From CAZTZL01 sp964617625 (lineage in GTDB: Bacteria > Zhuqueibacterota > QNDG01 > DSAB01), in NCBI GenBank assembly GCA_964617625.1, contig CAZTZL010000001.1, forward strand, positions 1 to 64,000: a DNA stretch of 64,000 nucleotides, read 5' to 3'. How positions within the stretch are numbered: the stretch's first letter is position 1; each line of letters begins with the position of its first letter. A program made the position numbers and the translations under genes. Positions 33,956-43,302 of the stretch are shown here, one piece after another. The notes below the pieces were generated by a model, which ran no database searches, was not told the origin of the DNA, and saw only the letters and a list, made by a program, of their open reading frames with translations.

Positions 33956-34468
33956 ATGCCATCCGAATTAAAAAACAAGCAATCCGGCTACACGCTGATC
34001 GAACTGGTTGTCGTTCTTCTTTTGACCGGTATTCTGATTGCAGCCGTTACGCCTTTTGTTGCCACCAATGTGGAGGCCTATATGAAAATGAGGGTGGCAA
34101 AAAATATTGCACAGGGAGCGCGTGTGGGACTGCTTCGCATGACTGAAGAATTAAAAAGAGCGACCACTATCACTCGCTGCCGTTCGGACGAAATTGGATT
34201 TCGTTTTCAACCCCCAACTGGGTCCAATCGCGCTGTTACATACAGTGAATATCATGGCGCTCTCATGCGGGATGACGGCGGGGGCGATCAGCCGATGATT
34301 TACCCGATACAGAGTTTTAATCTCACGTATTATGATTCCAACGACAATACGACGTCTACTAAATCATATGTCAGGCGTATTCGAATAAAAATGGATGTAG
34401 GTCCCCCAGAATTCATGACCAGTATCCAAACCCAGGTTACTTTGCGAAATATATTTACAGGTAGTTAA
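33956..34468 (+). CDS. Minor pilin, PilW/GspJ-like
   Basis: About 170 residues with the class III signal SGYTLIELVVVLLLTGILIA. The mature protein would start with Tyr instead of Phe; Glu5 is kept. A following helix and beta-rich region (AQGARVGLLRMTEELKRATTITRCRSDEIGFRF) match PilW/GspJ proteins. The ATG at 33956 is preferred (GGAGAGG upstream); ATG 33926 lies inside the previous gene and lacks a ribosome site. Confidence 0.82.
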   Translation: MPSELKNKQSGYTLIELVVVLLLTGILIAAVTPFVATNVEAYMKMRVAKNIAQGARVGLLRMTEELKRATTITRCRSDEIGFRFQPPTGSNRAVTYSEYHGALMRDDGGGDQPMIYPIQSFNLTYYDSNDNTTSTKSYVRRIRIKMDVGPPEFMTSIQTQVTLRNIFTGS

Positions 34469-34673
34469 TAGTAAACAGGTGAATGTATTTGGATTCAATA
34501 TAAGTTTGGTTTTTAATATTCACTACTACACCGAACCTTGTAAAGAAACTGTTCCCATATTGAATTACCATTTCATTATTTGATAGATCCGGAATCACAT
34601 TTAAGATGGCAGGCCAATATTGAAATTGGAAATATTTAGAAGGTTAACTTTTTTAGCATAGAAGGAGGCGGCA
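34469..34673. other. Intergenic, no feature recognised
   Basis: About 205 bp of AT-rich sequence between the PilW-like and PilX-like genes. No hairpin or promoter stood out. AAGGAGG at 34662-34668 serves the next gene. Confidence 0.5.
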
Positions 34674-35603
34674 ATGAAGAAGCAGACACTAAAAAGGCTG
34701 AGAAAGGAAGAGGGCTTTTTCTCCGCTTTCGTGCTGGTTTTTCTGGTGACACTGGGTCTCATGGGGATTGGAGCCTCCATGTTGTTACAGAGTGAAAGCA
34801 AGAATGTCATTAATCAAATGAACTCCGTAAGAGCCGATTATTTGATGGAAAGCGCCGCTTTTTACAGCACGGCCGCCCTCTCGGCAGGAACACTGACGAG
34901 CGACACAAGTTTTACAATCGGAAGTATCGATGTGGAAGTGGATACATTTTATGACGCCGGGACAATGATCATGGAAGTAACGGTGACTATTGATGAAGGA
35001 CGTACCAGAACAATTCTGTTTGAAATGAAAGAAAATCCGATCTGGAGAAGGTCGATTTTCGTATCTGGATCTATCGACGCCAATGTCACTACGAAAGATT
35101 CCAATAATGTTGTTGATGACGACTTGAAGGTCGCCAATAGGAGCCCCATGCCGCAAGTGAACAATTCGACATTAACCAGTATGGCCGCTTCTCAGGGCCA
35201 CGAAAAAGGCGGGCCGTGGACTGCAACAGATGATTATCCAAGTACCAGTTTTTACCGGTCTGGAAATACACCCAATGTCACACATGTTTATGGAGATATG
35301 TATGTGAATGCCAATATAGATATCCACGGCATTTTTATAGTGGATGGGAATGTATATCTGGACAGAAGAGCACATGTTCAAGCCGTGCTCTATCTTCCCA
35401 ATTCAGGTACAAAGGTAGAGGCTAACAGTAGTAGTTCAAATCGATTTGATCCGAATGTTCTGGGCGGCATTTACGGATTCGGGGAAGTGACTGTAGTCAG
35501 TTCCAAAACATTATATGTCCGGCATGAACCGGAATGGATGCGTGTTTTTTCACAATATGTGAATGGCGGTGATGGTACAAAAATTGCACATTGGTCTTAT
35601 TAG
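34674..35603 (+). CDS. Pilus assembly protein, PilX/GspK-like
   Basis: A 309-residue protein with a class III signal EEGFFSAFVLVFLVTLGLMG. Position 5 of the mature form is Phe, not Glu. GspK-type tip pseudopilins also lack Glu5. The middle (to about 120) resembles the PilX N-terminal domain. The C-terminal half (about 200-290) has short repeating strands (VYGDMYVNANIDIHGIFIVD, GNVYLDRRAHVQAVLYL), suggesting a right-handed beta-helix or bactofilin-like fold. It begins after a strong GGAGG site and ends the minor pilin group. Confidence 0.78.
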   Translation: MKKQTLKRLRKEEGFFSAFVLVFLVTLGLMGIGASMLLQSESKNVINQMNSVRADYLMESAAFYSTAALSAGTLTSDTSFTIGSIDVEVDTFYDAGTMIMEVTVTIDEGRTRTILFEMKENPIWRRSIFVSGSIDANVTTKDSNNVVDDDLKVANRSPMPQVNNSTLTSMAASQGHEKGGPWTATDDYPSTSFYRSGNTPNVTHVYGDMYVNANIDIHGIFIVDGNVYLDRRAHVQAVLYLPNSGTKVEANSSSSNRFDPNVLGGIYGFGEVTVVSSKTLYVRHEPEWMRVFSQYVNGGDGTKIAHWSY

Positions 35604-35631
35604 TGAAATTTAGGTTAAAACTATTGCAAAA

Positions 35632-37371
35632 ATGAAAAGTTTTACATTAAATACATCAAAACCGTGGGTCAATGTTCTTGGGCTCGATATGGGCCTCGAC
35701 AACATGAAGTATGTCCTGCTGAACCGCAAAGGCTCCAAGCTCATTGTCGAGGGATTCGGTCGCGCTTCTTTTACAACAAAAGGATCTGAATTTTCAGAAG
35801 ACGCTGTCTACCAGGCTTTGCGGCATCTATTTCAAAAAGGAACGAAACTCAAACAGACTAAAATTGTGCTCGGGATTGACGGCTCCAGAGTTGTGGTCCA
35901 CCGGGACAGTTTCCCGCAGCTTGCAAAAAAAGATTTGCTTCAGTCCATTCTTTTCGAATTGAAAAGAGAAATGGGGAAAGAGAATGAAGATACAGGCGAG
36001 ATTGTATATAATTACAAAACCATAGGGAACGATCCCAAAACCCCCGGCAATATCGAATATCTGACAATGGGTATGCCGGCTGATGAAATCGAAGGCAGAA
36101 TTCAGTATTTTATCCACGAAAGAGTTGTTCCTCATAAAGTTGTGCCCAATATCGTGGGAATGAAAAACTTTCTGGAATTGATACCCAAAAAGGAAAGAGC
36201 CGGTACGATCGGTATTCTGGATATTGGCGCACAGCGAAGTATGCTTGTCATTTTCCGAAATGGACAATTGGATTTCTTTCGTGAAATTGTTGTCGGCGGT
36301 GAAGATTTTACAAAGGCCATCACCGGGACGATTTTTCATGAGGGACGGGCAATTCAGTTTACAGAAGATGAAGCCCTCGAATTCAAAGTGAAATACGGAT
36401 ATCCGCTTGGGTTTTCAGAAGGAATGACTTATCGGGGTGCTCCGCTTACTGAAGTAGGCGCAATGATGCGCCCTGTCCTCGAACGTTTGGCGGGTGAAAT
36501 TCACCGTTCGATTGGATTCTACGGAGATAAAACGGCTGGTGACAAGGTGCAGAATATCTATCTTATTGGCGGCGGTTCCCGAATGAAGCATCTTTCGCAA
36601 GTGTTAATGGAAAAAATTGAGATCCCCGTCGCTTCATTGCCCTATTTCAAAAATATCCGGGTTGTCGGAAGCAAAGAACAGCAAAATACTTTTCAAAAAA
36701 GATATCTTGAACAGGCGGCCAGTCTTGCAATGGCAATGGAAACCAATACGGAAGGAAGCCTGCTGCCTCTTCCCTATAAAAGGATTCATACATTCAATTC
36801 GTTAAACAAAACCTTCCAGTTTGTTGCAGGCATTATTTTTATAATCATACTGTCCGTTTATTGGAATGCAAGCCATGAACTTGGTTCTCTTAAAAAACGT
36901 CTGGGTATGATGGAAGCCAGGGCATTAAAATCGAAGAACAGCGGTAAAATGTATGCCACTTTGCAAACACAGAAAAATATTTTGGAAAATAAAATTAACA
37001 ATATGGAAGGCAAAATACAACAGGATGAATATTTGATTCCAGTTCTTCGACTTGTTTCGCATTCGATTCCTGAAAAGTTGGCTCTTCTTTCTTTTACATA
37101 TGAACAGGAGAAAGTTGATCAAAAAAATGAACCCGTTTCAAGGAAAAAAGGGAAGAAAGAAGTCGAAGAAACACCCCAGCAGCCAAAATGGGTTGTTGAG
37201 ATGAAGGGTATGAGTGATGTAAAAACACCGGATGTAAAAATTTATCTCGCACAATTTATCCTCAAGCTTGAGAGTTCTGCCTATTTCGATGACATCAAAC
37301 TGGTCAACGAAGTCGACGCGAGTGAAGAAAATCCGTATGAATTTGAACTTGTGGGATATTTAAATCGGTAA
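35632..37371 (+). CDS. PilM-PilN fusion (GspL-like) pilus assembly protein
   Basis: A 579-residue protein. Residues about 12-385 form a PilM-type actin-like ATPase (VLGLDMGLDNMKYVLLNRKG, then GILDIGAQRSMLVIF and NIYLIGGGSRM). Then come one membrane helix (about 397-413), a coiled coil (about 418-460) and a PilN-like periplasmic ferredoxin fold with a charged insertion (KKGKKEVEE). In most type IV pili PilM and PilN are separate; a single chain resembles T2SS GspL. It heads the alignment-complex genes, 6 bp upstream of pilO. Confidence 0.88.
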   Translation: MKSFTLNTSKPWVNVLGLDMGLDNMKYVLLNRKGSKLIVEGFGRASFTTKGSEFSEDAVYQALRHLFQKGTKLKQTKIVLGIDGSRVVVHRDSFPQLAKKDLLQSILFELKREMGKENEDTGEIVYNYKTIGNDPKTPGNIEYLTMGMPADEIEGRIQYFIHERVVPHKVVPNIVGMKNFLELIPKKERAGTIGILDIGAQRSMLVIFRNGQLDFFREIVVGGEDFTKAITGTIFHEGRAIQFTEDEALEFKVKYGYPLGFSEGMTYRGAPLTEVGAMMRPVLERLAGEIHRSIGFYGDKTAGDKVQNIYLIGGGSRMKHLSQVLMEKIEIPVASLPYFKNIRVVGSKEQQNTFQKRYLEQAASLAMAMETNTEGSLLPLPYKRIHTFNSLNKTFQFVAGIIFIIILSVYWNASHELGSLKKRLGMMEARALKSKNSGKMYATLQTQKNILENKINNMEGKIQQDEYLIPVLRLVSHSIPEKLALLSFTYEQEKVDQKNEPVSRKKGKKEVEETPQQPKWVVEMKGMSDVKTPDVKIYLAQFILKLESSAYFDDIKLVNEVDASEENPYEFELVGYLNR

Positions 37372-37376
37372 CGAAT

Positions 37377-37976
37377 ATGAATAAATCTCAGTTAAAAATA
37401 TTTGTTTTGCCTTTGGCAACCATTATTCTTTTTTTTGTATGGCTGGGTGTTTTCTATATGCCCGTGACCCGTGATAAAAAACAATTAGAGAAAAAATGGG
37501 AATTACTGCAAAATCAGATCAAAAGTGAAGTTCCTGAATCCCGATTGGAAAGCATGAAAACATTTGTAGACAGCCTGTTCGCATACATCGACGTTCGCGA
37601 AGAACACTTTTATCCTGTAGAAAATTTATTGGATCTTGGACGCTCGATTGATAAAATCGGAAAACAATATGGTCTTACGCTTATTTCAATTTCACCTGGT
37701 TATGAAAGTCTCGCATTAATACAGAAAGCAGATGAGGGCGTAATAGAGTTGCCGCTTACCTTGGAATTTTCCGGGTCTTTTATTCAGTTTGCAAAATTTA
37801 TAGAATCAGTTCCGGATTTTCCGTATGTCATGAGAATCAACGAAGTATCTCTATATAAAGAATCAGAGGAACAACTTACTCTTACCGCGAATGCCAAAGG
37901 GGTAATTGTATTGAGGAAGGAGAGCATCAATGAAGATGCCATAAAAAACAAGAAAGAGATTCATAACAAGGTCTAA
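37377..37976 (+). CDS. pilO: Type IV pilus inner-membrane protein PilO
   Basis: A 199-residue bitopic protein: one N-terminal helix (about 8-28), a coiled coil (about 35-55) and a periplasmic domain with the PilO pattern GLTLISISPG...IELPLTLEFSGSFIQFAKFIESV. It pairs with the PilN part of the previous protein to form the alignment subcomplex. Its start is 6 bp after the PilMN stop. Sequence is weakly conserved, so position supports the call strongly. Confidence 0.85.
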   Translation: MNKSQLKIFVLPLATIILFFVWLGVFYMPVTRDKKQLEKKWELLQNQIKSEVPESRLESMKTFVDSLFAYIDVREEHFYPVENLLDLGRSIDKIGKQYGLTLISISPGYESLALIQKADEGVIELPLTLEFSGSFIQFAKFIESVPDFPYVMRINEVSLYKESEEQLTLTANAKGVIVLRKESINEDAIKNKKEIHNKV

Positions 37977-38015
37977 TCAATAAATTGATATTGATAATGG
38001 CCTACGGAGGACTTT

Positions 38016-41000
38016 ATGCGAAATCTGAGCCCAGCGAATAAACTGCTGATCTCATTCTGTGTTATACTCCCGGTGCTGTGTCTTTTTTGGTGTACATGCT
38101 CACAAAAAAGTCCGATGGATCCCACCAGTTCCCTACATAAAGATATCCCCATTTTGGTCGATATTCAGGCTTCTCCAAGTCAAATTGCTGTAGGTGAATC
38201 CCAATCTATCATACGTGTTCGTTTATTGGATAAAGATGGCAAACCTCTTGTCAATGAAGTTATTACATTCAGCACTTCCCTGGGAACGGTAACTACTGAA
38301 GCAACAACCGATGCCAATGGCTGGGCGCAATCGGTTTTTATCAGCGGGCAGGAAGTCGGAAATGCAAAAATTACTGCACAATATTCTGACAGGGCCTCTT
38401 CTGCCGTTATCGTGAATGTTATTTCACAATTGGATGCAAGGATCCGGCTTAGTGCGCAATTCGATGCAATTTATGCAAACGGAGTTGATGGAACCGATAT
38501 TTATATTACGCTTTCGCCCGATGCAATGGACAGCAGCGGAGTGGTATCGCTCACAACATCGGCAGGTGTGATCGATTCTTATATAGAAATCAATGGCGAA
38601 ACCAATTCTGTCAAGCTGATCAGTATCGCGAGTTCAAGAGATACCACCGCTGTAGTCACAGCCACATGGGGCGCATACTCGGCAGTGGTGACGGTTAAAT
38701 TTAAGGGCATTCAGTTTTTTGTCGAATCACAATACAGTGAGCTTCCTCCTGACGGGAAAAGCAAAACCGCCATTATGGCGTATGTAAAAGAAACAACAAC
38801 ACAAATAGGAGTCGAAGATCAGGAAATACGTTTTGGGACCTCAATCGGAAGCATCCCTTCTTCGGGAAAAACAGAGAATACAGGAATTGCCAGTGTAGAT
38901 TTAACAAGTGGAACGATCGAAGGGATAGCGAATATTGTTGCGCGATATGGCGCCACATTTTTAGATACGGTGCAAGTGGAATTTACGAGATCAAAATACT
39001 ATTTTGACATCACAAGTGCATCAAACGCAATCCGTGCTAACGGCGAAGAAAGCAGCACAATTTCTGTTTCTGTGAAAGACCAGAACGGATATCCGGTCAG
39101 TGATGCTATGGTCCGGTTTGGAACCACAGTCGGAAGTATTGATTCCATTAAATTAACCAATAGTTCAGGAACAGCGGAAGCCACTCTGATGAGTGCACCA
39201 AGTACTGCGGACCAGTGGGCGATAGTATCAGCCGTTGTGGATAGTGCCAGTAAAACAACCCAGGTATTGATGAAAGGTATTTTATTTGACCTTCAGGCGA
39301 CGCCGACATATATAATTGCAGATGGTAAAAGCAAATCTGATGTCAAAGTGTTTTTAAAAGAGGTAACGACAGGTATCGGGATTCCTGGTGCTTCTATTCG
39401 ACTGGGTACGAATCTGGGTTCTATTCCCTCTGCAGTTACAACGGACCAGCAAGGTTTTGTGCAGATTCAATTAACCAGCAGTACAACTCAGGGTCTGTCC
39501 AGGGTGCTTGGAGAGTATGGAAATATTCTCAAAGATTCTGTGTTTGTTCAATTTGGATCGATGGTTTCCCACAAATTAAAGCAGATCAAGGTTGAACCAT
39601 CATCCTTGCTCGCCAATGGCGTGGATCAATCTTCAGTGAGCGCCTATGTGGAAGATGGAAATGGAGATCCGGTTTCCAAGGTGATTGTATCGTTTCAGAC
39701 AAATTCAGGCAAAATTGAAAGTCAAGCCTTGACAGATGCAAACGGGCTGGCCACAGTTAAATTTACACCTCATGCGAGTCCCTTTGACAGCATCGCATCT
39801 GTTGCGGCTATTCTCGATACACAGATGGTTTCTACAATAATTAGAAGTGTCGGGGTTCAAGTGGATTTGTCGGCAACACCGGAAAGTATACTGGCTGACG
39901 GAAAAAGCACATCAAAAATAAAAGCCGTTTTGAAAGAGACCACCAGAAAGATAGCTATTCCCGAAGCGACTGTTTATTTCGGAACGGATCTGGGAACGAT
40001 TGCCTATCAGGCGCAAACCAATACGCAGGGAGTGGCTACTGTCGATTTGACGAGTGGTACTCAGACAGGAACGGCACATGTGAAAGTTCGTTACGGTCAG
40101 GTCCTTGAAGACAGTGTCGAAGTTGTTTTTCAGGAATCCCAGCCGACCTATATCACTCTTTCAGCAACGCCTGCATTTATAACGGCAGACAATCAGAGCC
40201 AAGCCACAATCAAAGCAGTTGTTTCCGATGCCAGTTGGAACCCGGTTGCGGATGGAACCATGGTTCAGTTTATTATTGTAGAAGGCACCGGCTCGATAGG
40301 CTCACAACAAATTACACAAAATGGGATTGCATTTACTTATTTGACAAGCGGCTCTTCTCCGGATACAGCTAAAATTATTGCCCGTGTCGGCAGTTTAATC
40401 TCGGATACTGTGAAAGTAATCTATACAATCGGCAATGTGGAAAATGTAGCTGTTTCTGTGAATCCCAATACAATTCCTGCGGATGGTGTCACAAAAAGCG
40501 CCGTACAAGCTTCCGTAACGGATGCTTTGGGCCATCCCGTTGAAAATGTGTCCGTCAATTTTACGGCTACAATCGGCAAGATCGGAATCAGCGCCAGAAC
40601 CGATGAAAATGGGATTGCCAGTGTAGAATTTTCAAGTACGGTGATTGGATTATCGACTATCACAGCACAGGTCCTGTCGGATGGTAAGACGATATCAGGT
40701 ACTTCAATTATTCAGATACTTCCCGGCAGTCCCTATTATGTTATTGTCTCTTATTCACCATTATTTGTCTACGTCCGGGACTGCGGTAAACATCAAACCG
40801 TGTCGGTTTACGCGGATATCCGGGATGAAAAGAACAATCCCGTTGCAGACGGCACCTATGTCAAGTTTTCAATAATCGCATCGCCGGGATACGGAGATTC
40901 TCTCAGTACGGTCGAACCAGTGCCAACCGTGGGCGGTATCTCTCAGGTTTCGTACACCAGCGGGACACGGTCAGGGACAGCCCGGATCAAAGCCCAGGTC

Positions 41001-41918
41001 ACAGACGGAGACGGCAATCCGCTCATTCCGGAAGTCGCCGGGACATCCACTGAATTCGTGATTTATTCAGGGCCGCCGTATATCGAAGATATTTACGATC
41101 CATCATCGACCCATTTGACAATAACGGCTTCAAGTTTAAATACCTGGTCATGGCTGGGCTCGGACAGTATCTCCATTCTTGTCGGGGATAAGTACAACAA
41201 TCCTGTTCAAAAAGGAACGGCCGTTTATCTGACCGCTTCTAGCGGTGTTGTGACCACGACGGCCTATACGGATACCAATGGTATCGCGAATGTAATTTGG
41301 ACTGGTGGCAATCCGACTCCGACCATCGACCGGTTTTACAATTATACGGGAATGCAGGATCCGAATACAGGCGCACAGATTGGTGACCATGTTTCTGATC
41401 CGCGCATACCGAATATGGAATATGATCCGGAACTTGGCAGAGGACGTGTGATCAATACCAAAGGAGATTATGGCGAGAATGATGGTATAGCACGATTAAT
41501 TGCCTGGACACAAGGAGTCGATGAAAACAATCAGTCGGCAAAACCCTGGGCCGAACTCCAGGTGATCTGGTCGAAAACCATTGCTCATTTTGAACAGACC
41601 ACGTACAAGGATACGATCTGGCCCGGAGAATATGCCCGTATACGTTTTGAATTGTGGGACGCAAACGGCAATCCTGTTGTCAGCGGATCCGAGCTGACCG
41701 CCAGTGTCGAACCAAGCACTGCCAAAGCCGAACTTTCCTGGACGAGCCAGATAACTTATGATCCGGGTCAGTGCTATTACAATTTATATGTTTATAATGT
41801 GATAGATATCACCAAGGATGAAGATCGGCCGGGATGGATGCGTGTGATGATCAGTGTATCCAGTGTGAATGGAGGCGGATACATTTATTCTGATGAAATT
41901 TATCTGGCCAAAGATTAA
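38016..41918 (+). CDS. Giant exported protein of about 12 Ig-like (Big_1/invasin-type) domains
   Basis: A 1,300-residue exported protein with an N-terminal hydrophobic helix (about 10-25) and cysteines at 26 and 28 that could be lipidated, although the lipobox is poor. From about residue 45 it is a chain of some 12 Ig-like domains with Big_1 signatures (ADGxSxSxIxAxVxD, T-x-x-N/DG-x-A). Domains 3, 5 and 7 resemble each other (KETTxxIxIPxAxVxFGTxLGxI) while 4 and 6 form a second class, a two-domain superrepeat. The last two are divergent. It lies between pilO and pilP, where no standard pilus gene belongs. Role inferred: surface stalk or pilus-associated adhesin. Confidence 0.8.
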   Translation: MRNLSPANKLLISFCVILPVLCLFWCTCSQKSPMDPTSSLHKDIPILVDIQASPSQIAVGESQSIIRVRLLDKDGKPLVNEVITFSTSLGTVTTEATTDANGWAQSVFISGQEVGNAKITAQYSDRASSAVIVNVISQLDARIRLSAQFDAIYANGVDGTDIYITLSPDAMDSSGVVSLTTSAGVIDSYIEINGETNSVKLISIASSRDTTAVVTATWGAYSAVVTVKFKGIQFFVESQYSELPPDGKSKTAIMAYVKETTTQIGVEDQEIRFGTSIGSIPSSGKTENTGIASVDLTSGTIEGIANIVARYGATFLDTVQVEFTRSKYYFDITSASNAIRANGEESSTISVSVKDQNGYPVSDAMVRFGTTVGSIDSIKLTNSSGTAEATLMSAPSTADQWAIVSAVVDSASKTTQVLMKGILFDLQATPTYIIADGKSKSDVKVFLKEVTTGIGIPGASIRLGTNLGSIPSAVTTDQQGFVQIQLTSSTTQGLSRVLGEYGNILKDSVFVQFGSMVSHKLKQIKVEPSSLLANGVDQSSVSAYVEDGNGDPVSKVIVSFQTNSGKIESQALTDANGLATVKFTPHASPFDSIASVAAILDTQMVSTIIRSVGVQVDLSATPESILADGKSTSKIKAVLKETTRKIAIPEATVYFGTDLGTIAYQAQTNTQGVATVDLTSGTQTGTAHVKVRYGQVLEDSVEVVFQESQPTYITLSATPAFITADNQSQATIKAVVSDASWNPVADGTMVQFIIVEGTGSIGSQQITQNGIAFTYLTSGSSPDTAKIIARVGSLISDTVKVIYTIGNVENVAVSVNPNTIPADGVTKSAVQASVTDALGHPVENVSVNFTATIGKIGISARTDENGIASVEFSSTVIGLSTITAQVLSDGKTISGTSIIQILPGSPYYVIVSYSPLFVYVRDCGKHQTVSVYADIRDEKNNPVADGTYVKFSIIASPGYGDSLSTVEPVPTVGGISQVSYTSGTRSGTARIKAQVTDGDGNPLIPEVAGTSTEFVIYSGPPYIEDIYDPSSTHLTITASSLNTWSWLGSDSISILVGDKYNNPVQKGTAVYLTASSGVVTTTAYTDTNGIANVIWTGGNPTPTIDRFYNYTGMQDPNTGAQIGDHVSDPRIPNMEYDPELGRGRVINTKGDYGENDGIARLIAWTQGVDENNQSAKPWAELQVIWSKTIAHFEQTTYKDTIWPGEYARIRFELWDANGNPVVSGSELTASVEPSTAKAELSWTSQITYDPGQCYYNLYVYNVIDITKDEDRPGWMRVMISVSSVNGGGYIYSDEIYLAKD

Positions 41919-41939
41919 AAATCCTAATGGAGTTTTGAA

Positions 41940-42704
41940 ATGAAAATAGTAAAATGGATGTTTTGTCTGCTTTGGATTGTTACTTTCTCCTATTTGCATG
42001 CCCAAATTGCGGGTAATCCAGTCGAAGCAAAAGGCGAAAGCGAATGGACCATCAGCGCTGCCGGCAGTTATGTCGATATGGGATTGGGTCAGGAACAAGT
42101 GTCTTCTCATCGTATTTTGATTAAAAGCAGCTGGGGAATCACCGATCGGATCGATATTTATGGACTCATCGGAATGGTTCATTTGCATATGGGGATCAAT
42201 CAGGAAAATGTATCGGATTATGAAGGGGAATATGAATTTGGCTATGGAGTGGGTTTTAATATGATTTTAAAACCTGTCTCGGATATAAATCGAATGGGGT
42301 TCTGGTGCGGAGCACAAGTATTGCGGTTTCCTTCAAATGGAAAATTTGTCGAATCGACTCAATTGGCCAACTATGAATATGATATGAAATATGACTGGAA
42401 GGAAGTTCATGTCTATCTCGGCATCGTCTATCCTTATCAGCATTTCCGTTTTTATGCAGCGGCTGCCGGCTATTTGATTCAGAGAAATGATACGAAACAG
42501 GAATTCATTGTGTATGGCGATGAGAGAACATACTGGGGTGAAGTTAAAGATGTCTATCGAAGCGGATTATGGACAGGAGCCATTCTGGGAGTTGAACTTA
42601 ATCTGGCGAATCGATTTGCTCTCAGCCTCGAGGGGCTCATTTTTAATACTCAAAATTATCAAATAAAAATAGGAATTTGTCAGACTGGGAGTGAAGGATG
42701 GTAG
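41940..42704 (+). CDS. Outer-membrane beta-barrel protein of unknown function
   Basis: A 254-residue protein with a signal peptide (1-22, ending LHAQ). The rest shows amphipathic beta strands of an 8- to 10-strand barrel (TDRIDIYGLIGMVHLHM, YGVGFNMILK, HFRFYAAAAGYLI, GLWTGAILGVEL). It is 21 bp behind the giant Ig-repeat gene, so the two may form an export or anchoring pair. No specific family was recognised. It is not a secretin. Confidence 0.7.
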   Translation: MKIVKWMFCLLWIVTFSYLHAQIAGNPVEAKGESEWTISAAGSYVDMGLGQEQVSSHRILIKSSWGITDRIDIYGLIGMVHLHMGINQENVSDYEGEYEFGYGVGFNMILKPVSDINRMGFWCGAQVLRFPSNGKFVESTQLANYEYDMKYDWKEVHVYLGIVYPYQHFRFYAAAAGYLIQRNDTKQEFIVYGDERTYWGEVKDVYRSGLWTGAILGVELNLANRFALSLEGLIFNTQNYQIKIGICQTGSEGW

Positions 42705-42822
42705 CATCCAATTTATATTGTATGTGGAACAAAAATTCATCAATAAAGATCGATCTTGTCCATTCTGGACCGAAGATTATGATAAAGTGGATTGAATTGT
42801 TTGTGAAATGAGGTTTTAATTA

Positions 42823-43302
42823 ATGGCGCTGAAAAAAAGCGAAAAACGTATGCTAATCATCCTTGCGGGCGTCGTGGCTGTTGCCGGGATATTCAAGCTG
42901 ATTGATAAGCCAAAAAATGTGAAGCCGGTTCCGGCAATTAATCAAAACCATCCGATCCAGACTCCCGGACAAGTGCTCCCGCCGCAAACCCAGGTACAAT
43001 CTGCCAATGCAAACAGCAGTAAAAAAATTGTTAAATTTAAAAAATATGATTCATGGGGAAGGGATCCGTTTACGATTGTGAAGCCGCCTCCGCCGCCTAA
43101 AAAGATACCCCCGATGAAAATCGATGTGGTATTGAAAGGCATATTTTGGGAAGCAGGTAAAGCCTATGTATTAATCGATGACTATGTGCTGAGTGAAGGT
43201 GAAGAGGAGGGTGGTATCAAAGTTGAAAAAATAGAAGGGAAGAATGTTATTTGTCGAAAAGGAGGCCGTCAATTCACTTTACAATGGAGAGAAACATCAT
43301 GA
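42823..43302 (+). CDS. pilP: Pilus assembly protein PilP-like
   Basis: A 159-residue protein: membrane anchor (about 8-24), proline-rich linker (about 35-75, with a KPPPPPKK run) and a C-terminal HR/PilP-type beta domain (about 96-155, KGIFWEAGKAYVLIDDYVLSEGEE). PilP bridges PilNO to the secretin PilQ. It differs from classic PilP lipoproteins by using a membrane helix, like GspC. The stop overlaps the pilQ ATG (ATGA). Confidence 0.82.
   Translation: MALKKSEKRMLIILAGVVAVAGIFKLIDKPKNVKPVPAINQNHPIQTPGQVLPPQTQVQSANANSSKKIVKFKKYDSWGRDPFTIVKPPPPPKKIPPMKIDVVLKGIFWEAGKAYVLIDDYVLSEGEEEGGIKVEKIEGKNVICRKGGRQFTLQWRETS

Noticed and set aside
43251..43298. Longer N-terminus for the secretin PilQ
   Set aside because: It lies inside pilP and lacks a signal peptide; the ATG at 43299 begins one and overlaps the pilP stop in the usual ATGA way.
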